From an uncultured Fibrobacter sp. (GTDB taxonomy: Bacteria; Fibrobacterota; Fibrobacteria; Fibrobacterales; Fibrobacteraceae), in contig CAKUTF010000012.1 in assembly GCA_934691725.1 (NCBI GenBank), positions 1 to 64,000 of the forward strand: a stretch of 64,000 nucleotides of DNA, in the 5' to 3' direction. The notes beneath the pieces were generated by a model. The model worked only from the letters and a program-made list of their open reading frames with translations. It did not search any database and was not told the DNA's origin. Below, piece after piece: positions 19,029 through 27,229 of the stretch. Position 1 is the first letter of the stretch, and each line of letters begins with the position of its first letter. The position numbers and the translations under genes are program-made.

Positions 19029-19050
19029 GTTGTCCGGGGACAACCGTTTT
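19029..19050 (+). other. Hairpin followed by T-run upstream of pectate lyase
   Basis: GTTGTCC and GGACAAC form a perfect 7-bp stem with a two-base GG spacer, followed by CGTTTTTT. It looks like a terminator, yet no plus-strand gene precedes it. The two-base loop is too tight for RNA, so the actual loop would use four or more bases and a shorter stem. Confidence 0.35.
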
Positions 19051-19084
19051 TTCCTTTTTAGGGTTAGACCTTTTCTTCGCCTTA

Positions 19085-19092
19085 TAGATTTG
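19085..19092 (+). promoter_or_regulatory. Candidate promoter element of the pectate lyase gene
   Basis: TAGATTTG, an exact TAnnTTTG word of the kind used in Bacteroidota promoters, 29 bases before the ATG. A possible -35-like TTAGAC lies 15 bases upstream. The gene then has its own ribosome site (AGAGG). Confidence 0.4.
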
Positions 19093-19121
19093 CCATAAAC
19101 AATTCTCAGAGGTTTATAGGC

Positions 19122-21872
19122 ATGAAAACATTCTTGATGGCCATCCTTGCTTTTTCCGCTTTGTGCGCTGCGGAAGTCCGTTACCCTGTCCAGGAATTTC
19201 GTCTGGGAATCGGCAATACGGATAGAAACTTGTCGGTCGTTTCGAAAAGCATCCATGTAGCTTCGGAAACTTTCCTTGGCGAAAAATCCCAGAAGTGGTC
19301 TTTGGACTATGTCCGGGCCGGTGCCTATAAGATTGTCAATTCCGAGACGGGGAAAGTCTTGGCAAACCGGAACGGCCTTGCGATAATGGCGGATGACGGT
19401 GAAGAAACGGACCAATGTTGGCGGATTGTAGCGGTCGAAAAAGACTTTGAAGGCTACGATCTTTACTATAAAATAGTAACCGACGCGAATCCGGATGAAG
19501 GTCTATCGCTAGATTCCGCCGGGAATTTTTTCCGGGTCGAAAAATATACCGGAAAGACTTTCCAAAAGTTTAAAATCAATCTGGACGGCCTTGAAGGCTA
19601 TGCCGCGAATGCGCAGGTTTCCGGCAAGGAGAAGGCGGGAACCATCGGAGGCTTGCTTGGAAAGACGGTGATCGTTTCTACGGTATCCGATCTGGTTTCC
19701 GCCCTGGATTCAAAGGAACCGCTAACGGTCGTGCTCGATGGCGATATCGACATGGTGAACCAGAACAAGGTAAATCAGCGGATTCGGGACAACAAGACGC
19801 TTGTAGGCGCGTTCGGGAACAATACCATCTACGATAGCCAATTTAGAAATGACGACTTTTATGGAAAGGATGCCGCGCCTAGCAACAACATCGTCATCCG
19901 CAACATAAACTTTGTCGCCCGGCAGCTAAATTCCAGCGGTTCCGGGGTGATTTTGCTGTCTATCTATGGGGGAAGGAATATCTGGATAGATCACAACAGT
20001 TTCAGCGCGACTTTTGCGCAAGACAAGGACAGGGAAGTGGGAAAGTTTATCTGGATAAATACCCCGGCAGCGAACTGGAGCGATTCGAAATACAACGGCG
20101 TCAATCCCGACTATATCACGATTTCGTACAATTATTTCAAGAACCGGTTTTGGACGGTCGCGTTCGGTTCGCAAAACAAGGACACAAGCCGGCTCCGTAC
20201 GACGCTGATGTTCAACAAGTGGGAACAGTGTTCTCGGCGAACTCCGCAATACAGCAACGGATTTCACCATAACTACAGCGAATACCATACGGTTACGGGA
20301 TCGGAAAATCCAAACGCTTCGAGCCAGGTTATCGGTGGGGAGGGCAGTCGCCTTCTCAACGAGAATTGCCGTTTTGAAGCTTATCCGGGAAAGGAACTCG
20401 ATATCGACCGGAAAAGTGCGATTTCCGCCCACGACAATAATTCCTACGCGTCAAGCCGTGTCGGGGAAACGCCCGCTAAATTGAAGTTTACGCCGCTTGG
20501 AAATCCCTGGAAAGCGTCGGATAGCTACGGTTATCACCTCGTCCGCGGATTTGACGCCGCCGGAAACGATGCGAAGACCTTTACGAATAAATATTCCGGC
20601 TGTTTCAAAAAGCTTGGAGAAATTCGGTATGTTACGGATGCCGGGATGGAAAAGTTTATCGACAAATCTTACGGGACGCCGTTTCTTCGAAGCGTTGAAG
20701 TCGGCGACAGCCCTTTAGGCGAATCGAAAAAACCGACCCGGATGGACACTCTCCATGGAATCTCTTTCCGGAATGCAAATAGCGGGCTGTATCTGTCCTT
20801 GTCGTCTGGCGCAAACAGTGCTCCGGATTATCTGGCCCAGACACGGGACGAAACGCTTTGGAATTTGATCCCTGATTCTTCCGGGTTTTATTTCATCGGG
20901 ACCGGTTTCGAAAACCGCTATCTTCATGTGGAAAATTCAAAGACAGGTAACGGCTCGGGCATCGTCCCGGAAAAGGAAAGGTCGGGCGAAAGCGGTCTGT
21001 TCAAATTTGTGAAAAATGAGGATGGAACATTCAACATCACGACAAAGATCACGTCGGACCAAAGCTGTCTCGGGGTCGCCGCCGCTTCGCTTGAAGAAGG
21101 CGCAAAAATTGTCGAATGGGAATGCAACGCTTCTAGCGACCAGAAGTGGGTCGTGAAAATCCACCCGAATGCAAAAAGCGGAAATCTGATAACGGATTTA
21201 AAAGTGTATGACTTGGCAAACGATACGGCTTGGAAAATCCGGCCCCGTCTTGCCTTGGATTCGCTTGTCTTTGGGGATAGAAGTGTCGTGATACAGGATG
21301 TTTCCGAAGAACTCGTCGGTGCGGAATTCATCCAGACGGCCTGCGATTCCAAGTCTAGCCCGCTAGATACGGTCGCTCTTTTTACTGCCGCAAAAGATTT
21401 GGAACTCTATGTCGCGCTAGACAGCCGAGTCGCGGTAGTTCCGGAATGGCTCTCCGGTTTTCAAAAAACAGGTCTGTCCATAAAGAACAGTTCTTCCGTA
21501 AATTTTGACATTTACCGGCGCCCGGTCCAAAAGGGAGAAGTCGTTGTGCTCGGGGCAAACGGACAAAGCAGTGGCGCGGTCAATTACTTTGTCTTGGCAA
21601 AAGAAAGCCGTACGGAAAGAATCCGGTCGCCTGGATTGGAATTTGCCGTTCAGGCAGCCCTTGTCGGGAAAAACCTCTATCTGGAAAATCCGACGGAAAA
21701 TACGATTTCGGTTTCGCTTTATTCCGCTTCGGGAAAGGTCTTTTTTAGAGAGACGCTTTCACCTCGCAGTAGCCGTTCTTTTTCACTCGGAAAAAATATC
21801 GTTCGGGGCTTTTACATCCTTCGCGTCCAGTACGGTTCGCGGATAATTTGCAAAAAAATGCCGGTTTATTAG
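19122..21872 (+). CDS. Secreted pectate lyase (PL1) with trefoil-like flanks and type IX sorting domain
   Basis: 916 residues. Signal peptide MKTFLMAILAFSALCA. Residues ~20-185 and ~530-690 each resemble ricin-type beta-trefoil modules (AYKIVNSETGKVL...; QSCLGVAAASLEEGAKIVEWECNAS with QKWVV). Between them, ~190-520, is a PL1 parallel beta-helix: LVSALDSKEPLTVVLDGDI, NKTLVG, and the metal-site signature NIWIDHNSFS (Asp290, His291). The last ~80 residues (NTISVSLYSASGKVFF ... GFYILRVQYG) match a Bacteroidota-style type A sorting domain, predicting secretion by a type IX system. It should cleave homogalacturonan by beta-elimination. Stands alone. Confidence 0.9.
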   Translation: MKTFLMAILAFSALCAAEVRYPVQEFRLGIGNTDRNLSVVSKSIHVASETFLGEKSQKWSLDYVRAGAYKIVNSETGKVLANRNGLAIMADDGEETDQCWRIVAVEKDFEGYDLYYKIVTDANPDEGLSLDSAGNFFRVEKYTGKTFQKFKINLDGLEGYAANAQVSGKEKAGTIGGLLGKTVIVSTVSDLVSALDSKEPLTVVLDGDIDMVNQNKVNQRIRDNKTLVGAFGNNTIYDSQFRNDDFYGKDAAPSNNIVIRNINFVARQLNSSGSGVILLSIYGGRNIWIDHNSFSATFAQDKDREVGKFIWINTPAANWSDSKYNGVNPDYITISYNYFKNRFWTVAFGSQNKDTSRLRTTLMFNKWEQCSRRTPQYSNGFHHNYSEYHTVTGSENPNASSQVIGGEGSRLLNENCRFEAYPGKELDIDRKSAISAHDNNSYASSRVGETPAKLKFTPLGNPWKASDSYGYHLVRGFDAAGNDAKTFTNKYSGCFKKLGEIRYVTDAGMEKFIDKSYGTPFLRSVEVGDSPLGESKKPTRMDTLHGISFRNANSGLYLSLSSGANSAPDYLAQTRDETLWNLIPDSSGFYFIGTGFENRYLHVENSKTGNGSGIVPEKERSGESGLFKFVKNEDGTFNITTKITSDQSCLGVAAASLEEGAKIVEWECNASSDQKWVVKIHPNAKSGNLITDLKVYDLANDTAWKIRPRLALDSLVFGDRSVVIQDVSEELVGAEFIQTACDSKSSPLDTVALFTAAKDLELYVALDSRVAVVPEWLSGFQKTGLSIKNSSSVNFDIYRRPVQKGEVVVLGANGQSSGAVNYFVLAKESRTERIRSPGLEFAVQAALVGKNLYLENPTENTISVSLYSASGKVFFRETLSPRSSRSFSLGKNIVRGFYILRVQYGSRIICKKMPVY

Positions 21873-21890
21873 GAAGCGAAAATAAAGGTC

Positions 21891-21920
21891 CTTGGACTTG
21901 AATGCCCGAGGACCGCAAAA
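21891..21920 (-). terminator. Intrinsic terminator of the greA-holA unit
   Basis: On the minus strand GGTCCTCGG pairs with CCAAGGACC (one wobble) and is followed by TTTATTTTC. It lies between the convergent pectate lyase and holA genes and might serve both. Confidence 0.65.
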
Positions 21921-21935
21921 GTTTGAGCGAAATCG

Positions 21936-22904
21936 CTACCGGACGACAAGTGCCGCCAGGGAAAGTTCTAGTCCCATCCGGCTGTCGCAAATTCCGTTCT
22001 TGATGTCGCTATCGAGTTCGCCGAGCCGCTTGATGACACGGCAAAGCAGTTCGGGCGGCCAGTTCATCGCCTTGCGCGGTTCGTTCAGCTTCTTTTCGAA
22101 GAGCCATGGATTCGCTCCGAGCTTCGATGCGATTTCGTTTACGGGAATCTTCCGACCGAGCATCGTCCGGATGTGGAGAAGGCGTACCGCGTAAGCTTCG
22201 AGAGCCGCGATTATCTGGATCCCTTCCACGCCGGAGTCGAGAAGTTCGCGGAGCTTTTTCGTGTAGGCCAGCGGATTCCTGTCGCCAAAAGGTTCGCGGA
22301 TTTCGAACGCAGCGATTTCTCGCTGCGGGGCAATCATCAGTTTCGCCTGTTCGAGCGAAATGACTTTTCCCTGCGGATCGAGCAGAAGGATTTTCTGGAG
22401 TTCCGCGTCGATTCTCGCCTGGTCCGTTCCGAGCGCATCGGCGACATATTCGGCGGCGAGCGGTTCGATTCTCCGCCCGAGGTCCGTTTCCGTGTGCGAG
22501 GTTATCCACTTCGCCATTTCGTAATCGCGCGGAGACTTGCATTCCTTGAATGTCGCGATTCCCTGGAGCGACTTGTAGAGCTTGCTTGTCTTGAGCAGCT
22601 TTTCGAAGTCGAGCAAAAGGTTCGCGCTCGGCGAAGTCTTGAACCAGGATTCGAGCGCGGCGGTGTCGTCCGCCTTGAGGGACTCCGCCTTGCGCAGAAC
22701 GACAGTCTGTTCGCTTGCAAACAGCGAGCAGGAGTCGCACGCTTCGATGACCGCGTCGGCGATGGATGGGATGTTCGTGTCGTTTCCGAAAAGAATCTTC
22801 CGTGCCAGCGGATCGTCCTTGCGGTCGGCAAGCGTCTTTTCGAGAAACTGGCTTATCAGCCGGTCCTTTTCAAATTCGCTGTCTCCGATGAGAACGACAA
22901 TCAT
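21936..22904 (-). CDS. holA: DNA polymerase III subunit delta
   Basis: 322 residues, normal for HolA, the clamp-loader subunit that opens the beta clamp. Domain I begins MIVVLIGDSEFEKDRLISQFLE; the centre has the HolA-type LLLDFEKLLKTSKLYKSLQ and KWITSHTETDLGRRIEPLAAEYVADALGTD; the C-terminal helical collar includes LLHIRTMLGRKIPVNEIASKLGANPWLFEKK. Six bases separate it from greA upstream, so both are probably one transcript. Confidence 0.9.
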   Translation of the reverse strand: MIVVLIGDSEFEKDRLISQFLEKTLADRKDDPLARKILFGNDTNIPSIADAVIEACDSCSLFASEQTVVLRKAESLKADDTAALESWFKTSPSANLLLDFEKLLKTSKLYKSLQGIATFKECKSPRDYEMAKWITSHTETDLGRRIEPLAAEYVADALGTDQARIDAELQKILLLDPQGKVISLEQAKLMIAPQREIAAFEIREPFGDRNPLAYTKKLRELLDSGVEGIQIIAALEAYAVRLLHIRTMLGRKIPVNEIASKLGANPWLFEKKLNEPRKAMNWPPELLCRVIKRLGELDSDIKNGICDSRMGLELSLAALVVR

Positions 22905-22910
22905 CTGCAG

Positions 22911-23378
22911 TTACTGAACGTCGAGAATTTCGAAAAGGTTCTTGCCCTTGGGCGTGATGACTTCCGCCGTTTCGCCCTTCTTCTTTCCGAGGAGAGCCTT
23001 GCCGATGGGGCTCGTGAAGCTGATTTTCCCGTTGATGGCATCGACGCCTTCCGGGGAGACAATCGTGTAGGTGATGTCGCGGTTTGTCTTCTTGTTGCGG
23101 AGCTTGACCGTCGCCCCGAACTTGATTTCGCCGCCCTTGCTCGGGTCGTACTTGATGATGACTGCGCGTGCGACGCGGTCTTCGAGGTAGTTGATGCGTG
23201 ATTCGATCTCGCCTTGGCGGTCCTTGGCGGCATGGTAGGCGAAGTTTTCGCTCAGATCTCCCTGGGCGCGGGCTTCCGCGATTTCGTCGATGATCTTCGG
23301 GCGTTCGACCTTTTTCAGGTTTTCTAGTTCCTGCTTGAGCTGGTCGTAAGTTTCTTGGGTAACGGGTATATTGTCCAT
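22911..23378 (-). CDS. greA: Transcription elongation factor GreA
   Basis: 155 residues. Start set at the ATG giving MDNIPVTQETYDQLKQELENL; in-frame codons up to 23414 need a TTG start and have no homologous look. N-terminal coiled coil with the acidic tip DLSENFAYHAAKDRQGEIESRI, C-terminal FKBP-like domain with SFTSPIGKALLGKKKGE. Rescues backtracked RNA polymerase by stimulating cleavage of the transcript. No Shine-Dalgarno; a TAAATTTC word five bases before the ATG suggests a leaderless mRNA. Confidence 0.96.
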   Translation of the reverse strand: MDNIPVTQETYDQLKQELENLKKVERPKIIDEIAEARAQGDLSENFAYHAAKDRQGEIESRINYLEDRVARAVIIKYDPSKGGEIKFGATVKLRNKKTNRDITYTIVSPEGVDAINGKISFTSPIGKALLGKKKGETAEVITPKGKNLFEILDVQ

Positions 23379-23383
23379 AGAGA

Positions 23384-23391
23384 GAAATTTA
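23384..23391 (-). promoter_or_regulatory. Candidate -10 element of greA (leaderless)
   Basis: TAAATTTC, five bases before the ATG. TTGTCG lies 17 bases upstream of TAAATT as a possible -35, giving the best-formed promoter among the leaderless candidates. Confidence 0.55.
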
Positions 23392-23434
23392 TAAATTTCC
23401 AGGGTCCGCGACAAACGGGCAAAGGATATTCGAT

Positions 23435-24643
23435 ATGCTTACGATGTTGAAAGATGGCGGCGTCTGTTCCCCGAAAGGCTTTACCGCTTCGGGCTACACG
23501 GCGGGAATCAAGGCGAGCGGAAAGCCCGACATGGCGCTTCTCAAAAGCGAAAAGGCGGCGCGTTGCTTTGCCGTCTTCACCACGAACAAGGTCAAGGCGG
23601 CTCCGGTTCTCTATGACAAGTCGGTTCTCGAACACGCGCACTTTGCGTCGGCTGTCATCGTGAACAGCGGGAACGCGAACGCCTGCACGGGGGCGAAGGG
23701 GCTTGAAGACAGCGCGCGCACGGCAACGCTCGTCGAAAACGAACTGGGACTTGCGCCGAAAAGCGTGCTTGTCTGCAGCACGGGGGTTATCGGACACTTG
23801 ATGCCGATGGACAAGGTCGAAGCGGCCATTCCGCACCTGGTGAAAGGTCTCCACGAAAACGCCTCCGAGGAATTCGGGACGGCGATTCTCACGACGGACC
23901 GCGTCCTCAAATCGCTTGCGGTAGAAGTCGAAACCGCCAAGGGAAAGGTGACTGTCGGCGGCTGCTGCAAGGGCAGCGGCATGATACACCCGAACATGGC
24001 GACGATGCTTGCCTTCATCACGACGGACCTCGGGCTTCCGCTCGACTTCTTTGCCGAGTTCCGCGCGGACATTTCGGATTCCTTCAACGCGATTACCGTC
24101 GATGGCGACACGAGTACGAACGATACGTGCATCTTGCTTGCGAACGGCGTTTCCGGTATCCGGTACGAGGACCTGTCGATCGGCGAAAAAAGCGAGTTCC
24201 GCGCGGCGCTGATGACCGTGATGAAGGAACTCGCGAAGGATATCGCCCGGGACGGAGAAGGTTCCACCAAGTTTATCGAAATTCGGGTCGAAAAGGCGGA
24301 GAGCCACGCGGAGGCGCTTCGGATGGCGCGCTTTGTCGGGACGAGCAACCTTGCCAAGTGTGCGATGTTCGGCGAAGACCCGAACTGGGGACGGATTCTT
24401 TCGAGCGCGGGTTCGAGCGGCGTGAACATGATTGCGGACCAGACGGATCTCTACTTCGGGGATGTCAAGGTCCTTTCCGGCGGGCGTCCCGTCGAATGCG
24501 ACCGGAAAAAACTCGAAGAAGTCGTGAAGCAGAAGGAATACAAGGTGACGATCGTGCTGAATATCGGCGAGGCGAGCGCTTCTGCCTACACGTGCGATCT
24601 GAGCTATGAATACGTGAAAATCAACGCGGAATATACGACCTGA
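23435..24643 (+). CDS. argJ: Bifunctional ornithine acetyltransferase / N-acetylglutamate synthase
   Basis: 402 residues. Autoproteolytic Ntn-like enzyme of arginine synthesis transferring acetyl from N-acetylornithine to glutamate. The self-cleavage site is clear, KGSGMIHPNMATMLAFITTD, where Thr of the MATML motif becomes the N-terminal nucleophile of the beta chain. NSGNANACTG and CSTGVIG are typical of the alpha chain; FGEDPNWGRILSS of the beta chain. Whether it also uses acetyl-CoA cannot be told. Divergent from greA with 56 bases between. Confidence 0.96.
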   Translation: MLTMLKDGGVCSPKGFTASGYTAGIKASGKPDMALLKSEKAARCFAVFTTNKVKAAPVLYDKSVLEHAHFASAVIVNSGNANACTGAKGLEDSARTATLVENELGLAPKSVLVCSTGVIGHLMPMDKVEAAIPHLVKGLHENASEEFGTAILTTDRVLKSLAVEVETAKGKVTVGGCCKGSGMIHPNMATMLAFITTDLGLPLDFFAEFRADISDSFNAITVDGDTSTNDTCILLANGVSGIRYEDLSIGEKSEFRAALMTVMKELAKDIARDGEGSTKFIEIRVEKAESHAEALRMARFVGTSNLAKCAMFGEDPNWGRILSSAGSSGVNMIADQTDLYFGDVKVLSGGRPVECDRKKLEEVVKQKEYKVTIVLNIGEASASAYTCDLSYEYVKINAEYTT

Positions 24644-24657
24644 TTCTTTTGAGGCTT

Positions 24658-24694
24658 AAAAAAACAGCCGGTTCGTGAAGAACCGGCTGTTTTT
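24658..24694 (+). terminator. Bidirectional terminator between argJ and pfp
   Basis: AAAAACAGCCGGTTC pairs with GAACCGGCTGTTTTT over a short GTGAA loop. A-run and T-run on either side let it end both convergent genes. Confidence 0.92.
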
Positions 24695-24713
24695 CTATCG
24701 TCCGAAGCTTGGA

Positions 24714-26372
24714 CTAGGCGTTCATCGCGCCGCGTTCGAGCTTGATCGTGAAGTTCGTGATGTCGCAGACTTCGCTCGGTCCCCAATACTGGATAGGACC
24801 CGGATAGGTGTAGGATTCCGTCTTTGCCCATTCGTCGCGGCGGGCGGCGAAGAACTTGAACGGGGCTCCGTCGAGTTCGACAAGCGCCTTGCGGATAACG
24901 GGCTTGTCCGCCCCGGCGCGGCGTTCGATGTTCATCATCATCGTAATCGGAAGACCGCCGGCGGTCCAGTTCTCGATTCCCTTCGTCAGGTTGCGAACGG
25001 AACTCATGTAGCCGTTCATACCGTTCAGGGCGAGCACGGAAGCGGTGAATCCGAGGCTGTAGCAGTAGTCCGCGTCAAAGTTCGACGGGGCTGCGCAGCG
25101 ACCTTCGTAGCCGAAGAAGTGGTTGAGCGCGCTGAACTTGCCCTTGAAATCCGGACGGCTCTTGAGCTCCTTTTTCACCATTTCGATGATGAGCTTTTCC
25201 GTTTCGATGAGCGAAACCTGCACGTTGCCGTGGCTGTCGCGACCGAGCATCAGCTGGGCCTGGATGCCCTGCGGGAGAATCTTCAGCACGTCGGCAGATT
25301 CCTTGCTAATCCACTGGCAGAGCTTTTCCACCTTGGCGACCGTATCGAGTTCGGCGACTTCCGCTTCGTGGTGGGCGAGCGCTTCGGAAAGTTCGGAAAT
25401 CAGGACGCCGACATCCGGGATGAATTCGAGAAGGCCTTCCGGGATGAGGGCGACGCCGAAGTTCTTGCCCTGGGCAGCGCGGAGCGCGACCACGTCTGCT
25501 ACCTGCTTGATGACTTCCTTGAGCTTCATCTTCTTTTCCTTGACCTCTTCGGAAATCAGGCAGATGTTCGGGTGGGTCTGGAGGGCCGCTTCGAGGGCGA
25601 TGTGCGAAGCGCTGCGTCCCATGAGCTTGATGAAGTGCCAATACTTCTGGGCGGAATTCGCGTCGCGCATGATGTTTCCGATGAGTTCGGAGTAGGTCTT
25701 CACCGCGGTGTCGAAACCGAAGGACGTTTCGATGTATTCGTTCTTCAAGTCGCCGTCGATAGTTTTCGGACAGCCGCAAACGCAGGTCTTCACGCCCTTT
25801 TCCTCGAAGTATTCGCCGAGGACGGCCGCGTTCGTGTTGGAATCGTCGCCGCCGATGATGACAATCGCGTCGAGGTCGAGCTTATTCGCGACAGCGATGC
25901 ACTTGTTGAACTGCTCTTCCGTTTCGAGTTTTGTTCTGCCCGACTGGATCATGTCGAAGCCGCCCGCATTGCGGTAGGCGTCCATCTTCGCATCGTCGAT
26001 TTCGATATACTTGCCGTTTTCGAGGCCGGAAGGTCCGCCGAGGAATCCGAACAGGATGGAATCCTTGCTCACGGACTTGATGCCGTCGTAGATGCCCGCG
26101 ATAACGTTATGTCCGCCCGGAGCCTGTCCGCCGGAAAGCACGACGCCCATGCGGAGAGGCTTGCCCGCCGCAGCCTGAGCCTGTTCGAACTGGACGACCG
26201 GAAGTCCGTAGGTCTTCGGGAAAAGTTCCTTGATTTTCGCCTGGTCGCTGACGGATTCGGTCGCGGCTCCCTTGTCTATCTTGACGCTCAGGGCGCCTTT
26301 CTGGAGAGAAACGGGGAGTTTTGGCTGGTAAGCCTGGCGCGCCTTGGTCAGCACGGAAATGTTTTCGGACAT
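24714..26372 (-). CDS. pfp: Pyrophosphate-dependent phosphofructokinase, long type
   Basis: 552 residues, the length of the plant-beta / Treponema-like PFP group. Reversible phosphorylation of fructose 6-phosphate using PPi. Motifs GVVLSGGQAPGGHNVIAG, GFLGGPSGL, VIIGGDDSNTNA (Asp after GGD instead of the Gly of ATP enzymes, consistent with PPi use) and PKTIDGDLKN with the catalytic Asp pair. MGRSASHIALE and the ISEEV segment complete the substrate site. Ribosome site GAGG lies eight bases before the ATG. Single-gene unit. Confidence 0.95.
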   Translation of the reverse strand: MSENISVLTKARQAYQPKLPVSLQKGALSVKIDKGAATESVSDQAKIKELFPKTYGLPVVQFEQAQAAAGKPLRMGVVLSGGQAPGGHNVIAGIYDGIKSVSKDSILFGFLGGPSGLENGKYIEIDDAKMDAYRNAGGFDMIQSGRTKLETEEQFNKCIAVANKLDLDAIVIIGGDDSNTNAAVLGEYFEEKGVKTCVCGCPKTIDGDLKNEYIETSFGFDTAVKTYSELIGNIMRDANSAQKYWHFIKLMGRSASHIALEAALQTHPNICLISEEVKEKKMKLKEVIKQVADVVALRAAQGKNFGVALIPEGLLEFIPDVGVLISELSEALAHHEAEVAELDTVAKVEKLCQWISKESADVLKILPQGIQAQLMLGRDSHGNVQVSLIETEKLIIEMVKKELKSRPDFKGKFSALNHFFGYEGRCAAPSNFDADYCYSLGFTASVLALNGMNGYMSSVRNLTKGIENWTAGGLPITMMMNIERRAGADKPVIRKALVELDGAPFKFFAARRDEWAKTESYTYPGPIQYWGPSEVCDITNFTIKLERGAMNA

Positions 26373-26420
26373 AGGTACCTCATTTTAGGTTGAAAAATCC
26401 ACGGCAAATATAAAAATTTG

Positions 26421-26428
26421 TATCTTCG
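26421..26428 (+). promoter_or_regulatory. Candidate -10 element (leaderless)
   Basis: TATCTTCG then AAAAC and the ATG of the secreted 239-residue protein. No Shine-Dalgarno. No convincing -35 at 16-18 bases. Confidence 0.45.
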
Positions 26429-26433
26429 AAAAC

Positions 26434-27153
26434 ATGAAACGAATCTGCCTGTCCGCCCTTTTCTTTTTGACCGGAACCCTCTTTGCCGACGGCGCGCTCC
26501 GCTTTGTGCCCGAACCGTATGAGATGGGGGAAATTTCCCAGGGCGATGTTCGCCATGTGAAACTGGGCGGCGCGAACGTCTCGTCGAAAACCGTGAAAAT
26601 CGAAAGCTCCCTCTGCCAGGGAATCGGATGCTCGAAGTTTAAGTTTACGGAAACCGTCGGCCCGCGCGAACCGTTCAGCGTCGAATTCGATTTTTCCACC
26701 GAGACGATGGAAGGTCCTTTTTCGAACGTGGTCGTTCTCGTCGGAACGGACGGCACGCCTTATCCGGCAACGTTCCAGGGCGTTGTCGCGGCTCCGTTTG
26801 TTTTTAGCGAAAAGATGTTCGATGCGGGATTCTACAAGCCCGGCGAAAAGCGCGAATGGACTTTTTACGTCTGGAACGCCGACAGGAAAACGCGCCCCGA
26901 TCTGCAACTTCCCCCGGAATATTCCAAGGAATTTTCCGCCAAGATCCAGAATGTTTCGCTGGATGTGGAAAAGTTCGACGCGGTCCGCGAAGGCGGAAAG
27001 GTCCCCGGCCAAAAGATCACGCTCCGCGCCAAAGGCCTTGTCCGGGATTCGTCGGTCTCTCAAAAGAGCCTTTCGAAAATCGTATCGTTCCGGAGCGGGA
27101 AATTCCCCAAGGCGACGCCGGACGTTCTGATAGTCGGCTACTGGAAGGATTAG
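26434..27153 (+). CDS. Secreted DUF1573-like protein
   Basis: 239 residues. Signal peptide MKRICLSALFFLTGTLFA. The mature part reads as two Ig-like beta domains: FVPEPYEMGEISQGDVRHVKLGGANVSSKTVKIESS... and FDAGFYKPGEKREWTFYVWNA, a pattern like DUF1573/ASH-type domains (F-D-x-G-x-[IV]-x-x-G-[EQ]). Such proteins are commonly exported in Bacteroidota and Fibrobacterota, with unknown roles. Family assignment is by pattern only. It lies between divergent pfp and the FISUMP lipoprotein gene. Confidence 0.65.
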   Translation: MKRICLSALFFLTGTLFADGALRFVPEPYEMGEISQGDVRHVKLGGANVSSKTVKIESSLCQGIGCSKFKFTETVGPREPFSVEFDFSTETMEGPFSNVVVLVGTDGTPYPATFQGVVAAPFVFSEKMFDAGFYKPGEKREWTFYVWNADRKTRPDLQLPPEYSKEFSAKIQNVSLDVEKFDAVREGGKVPGQKITLRAKGLVRDSSVSQKSLSKIVSFRSGKFPKATPDVLIVGYWKD

Positions 27154-27184
27154 ACTCGTTAATTTTCAGGGGACGATTTTTTCC

Positions 27185-27192
27185 TATCTTTG
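27185..27192 (+). promoter_or_regulatory. Candidate promoter element of the FISUMP gene
   Basis: TATCTTTG, an exact TAnnTTTG word, 37 bases before the ATG. TTTTCA lies 16 bases upstream. The gene itself has an AGAGGAA ribosome site. Confidence 0.4.
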
Positions 27193-27229
27193 GGCGAGTT
27201 TTTCAATACGCTTAAAAAGAGGAAATCGT

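Noticed and set aside
18969..19121. SAM riboswitch upstream of metXW
   Set aside because: No recognisable SAM-I or SAM-II core, and the -10 word abuts the start codon, leaving no leader.
24675..26393. 572-codon open frame on the plus strand
   Set aside because: Antisense shadow of the pfp gene; composition (Arg, Val, Asp, Phe rich) and lack of any motif are typical of a GC-skewed mirror frame.
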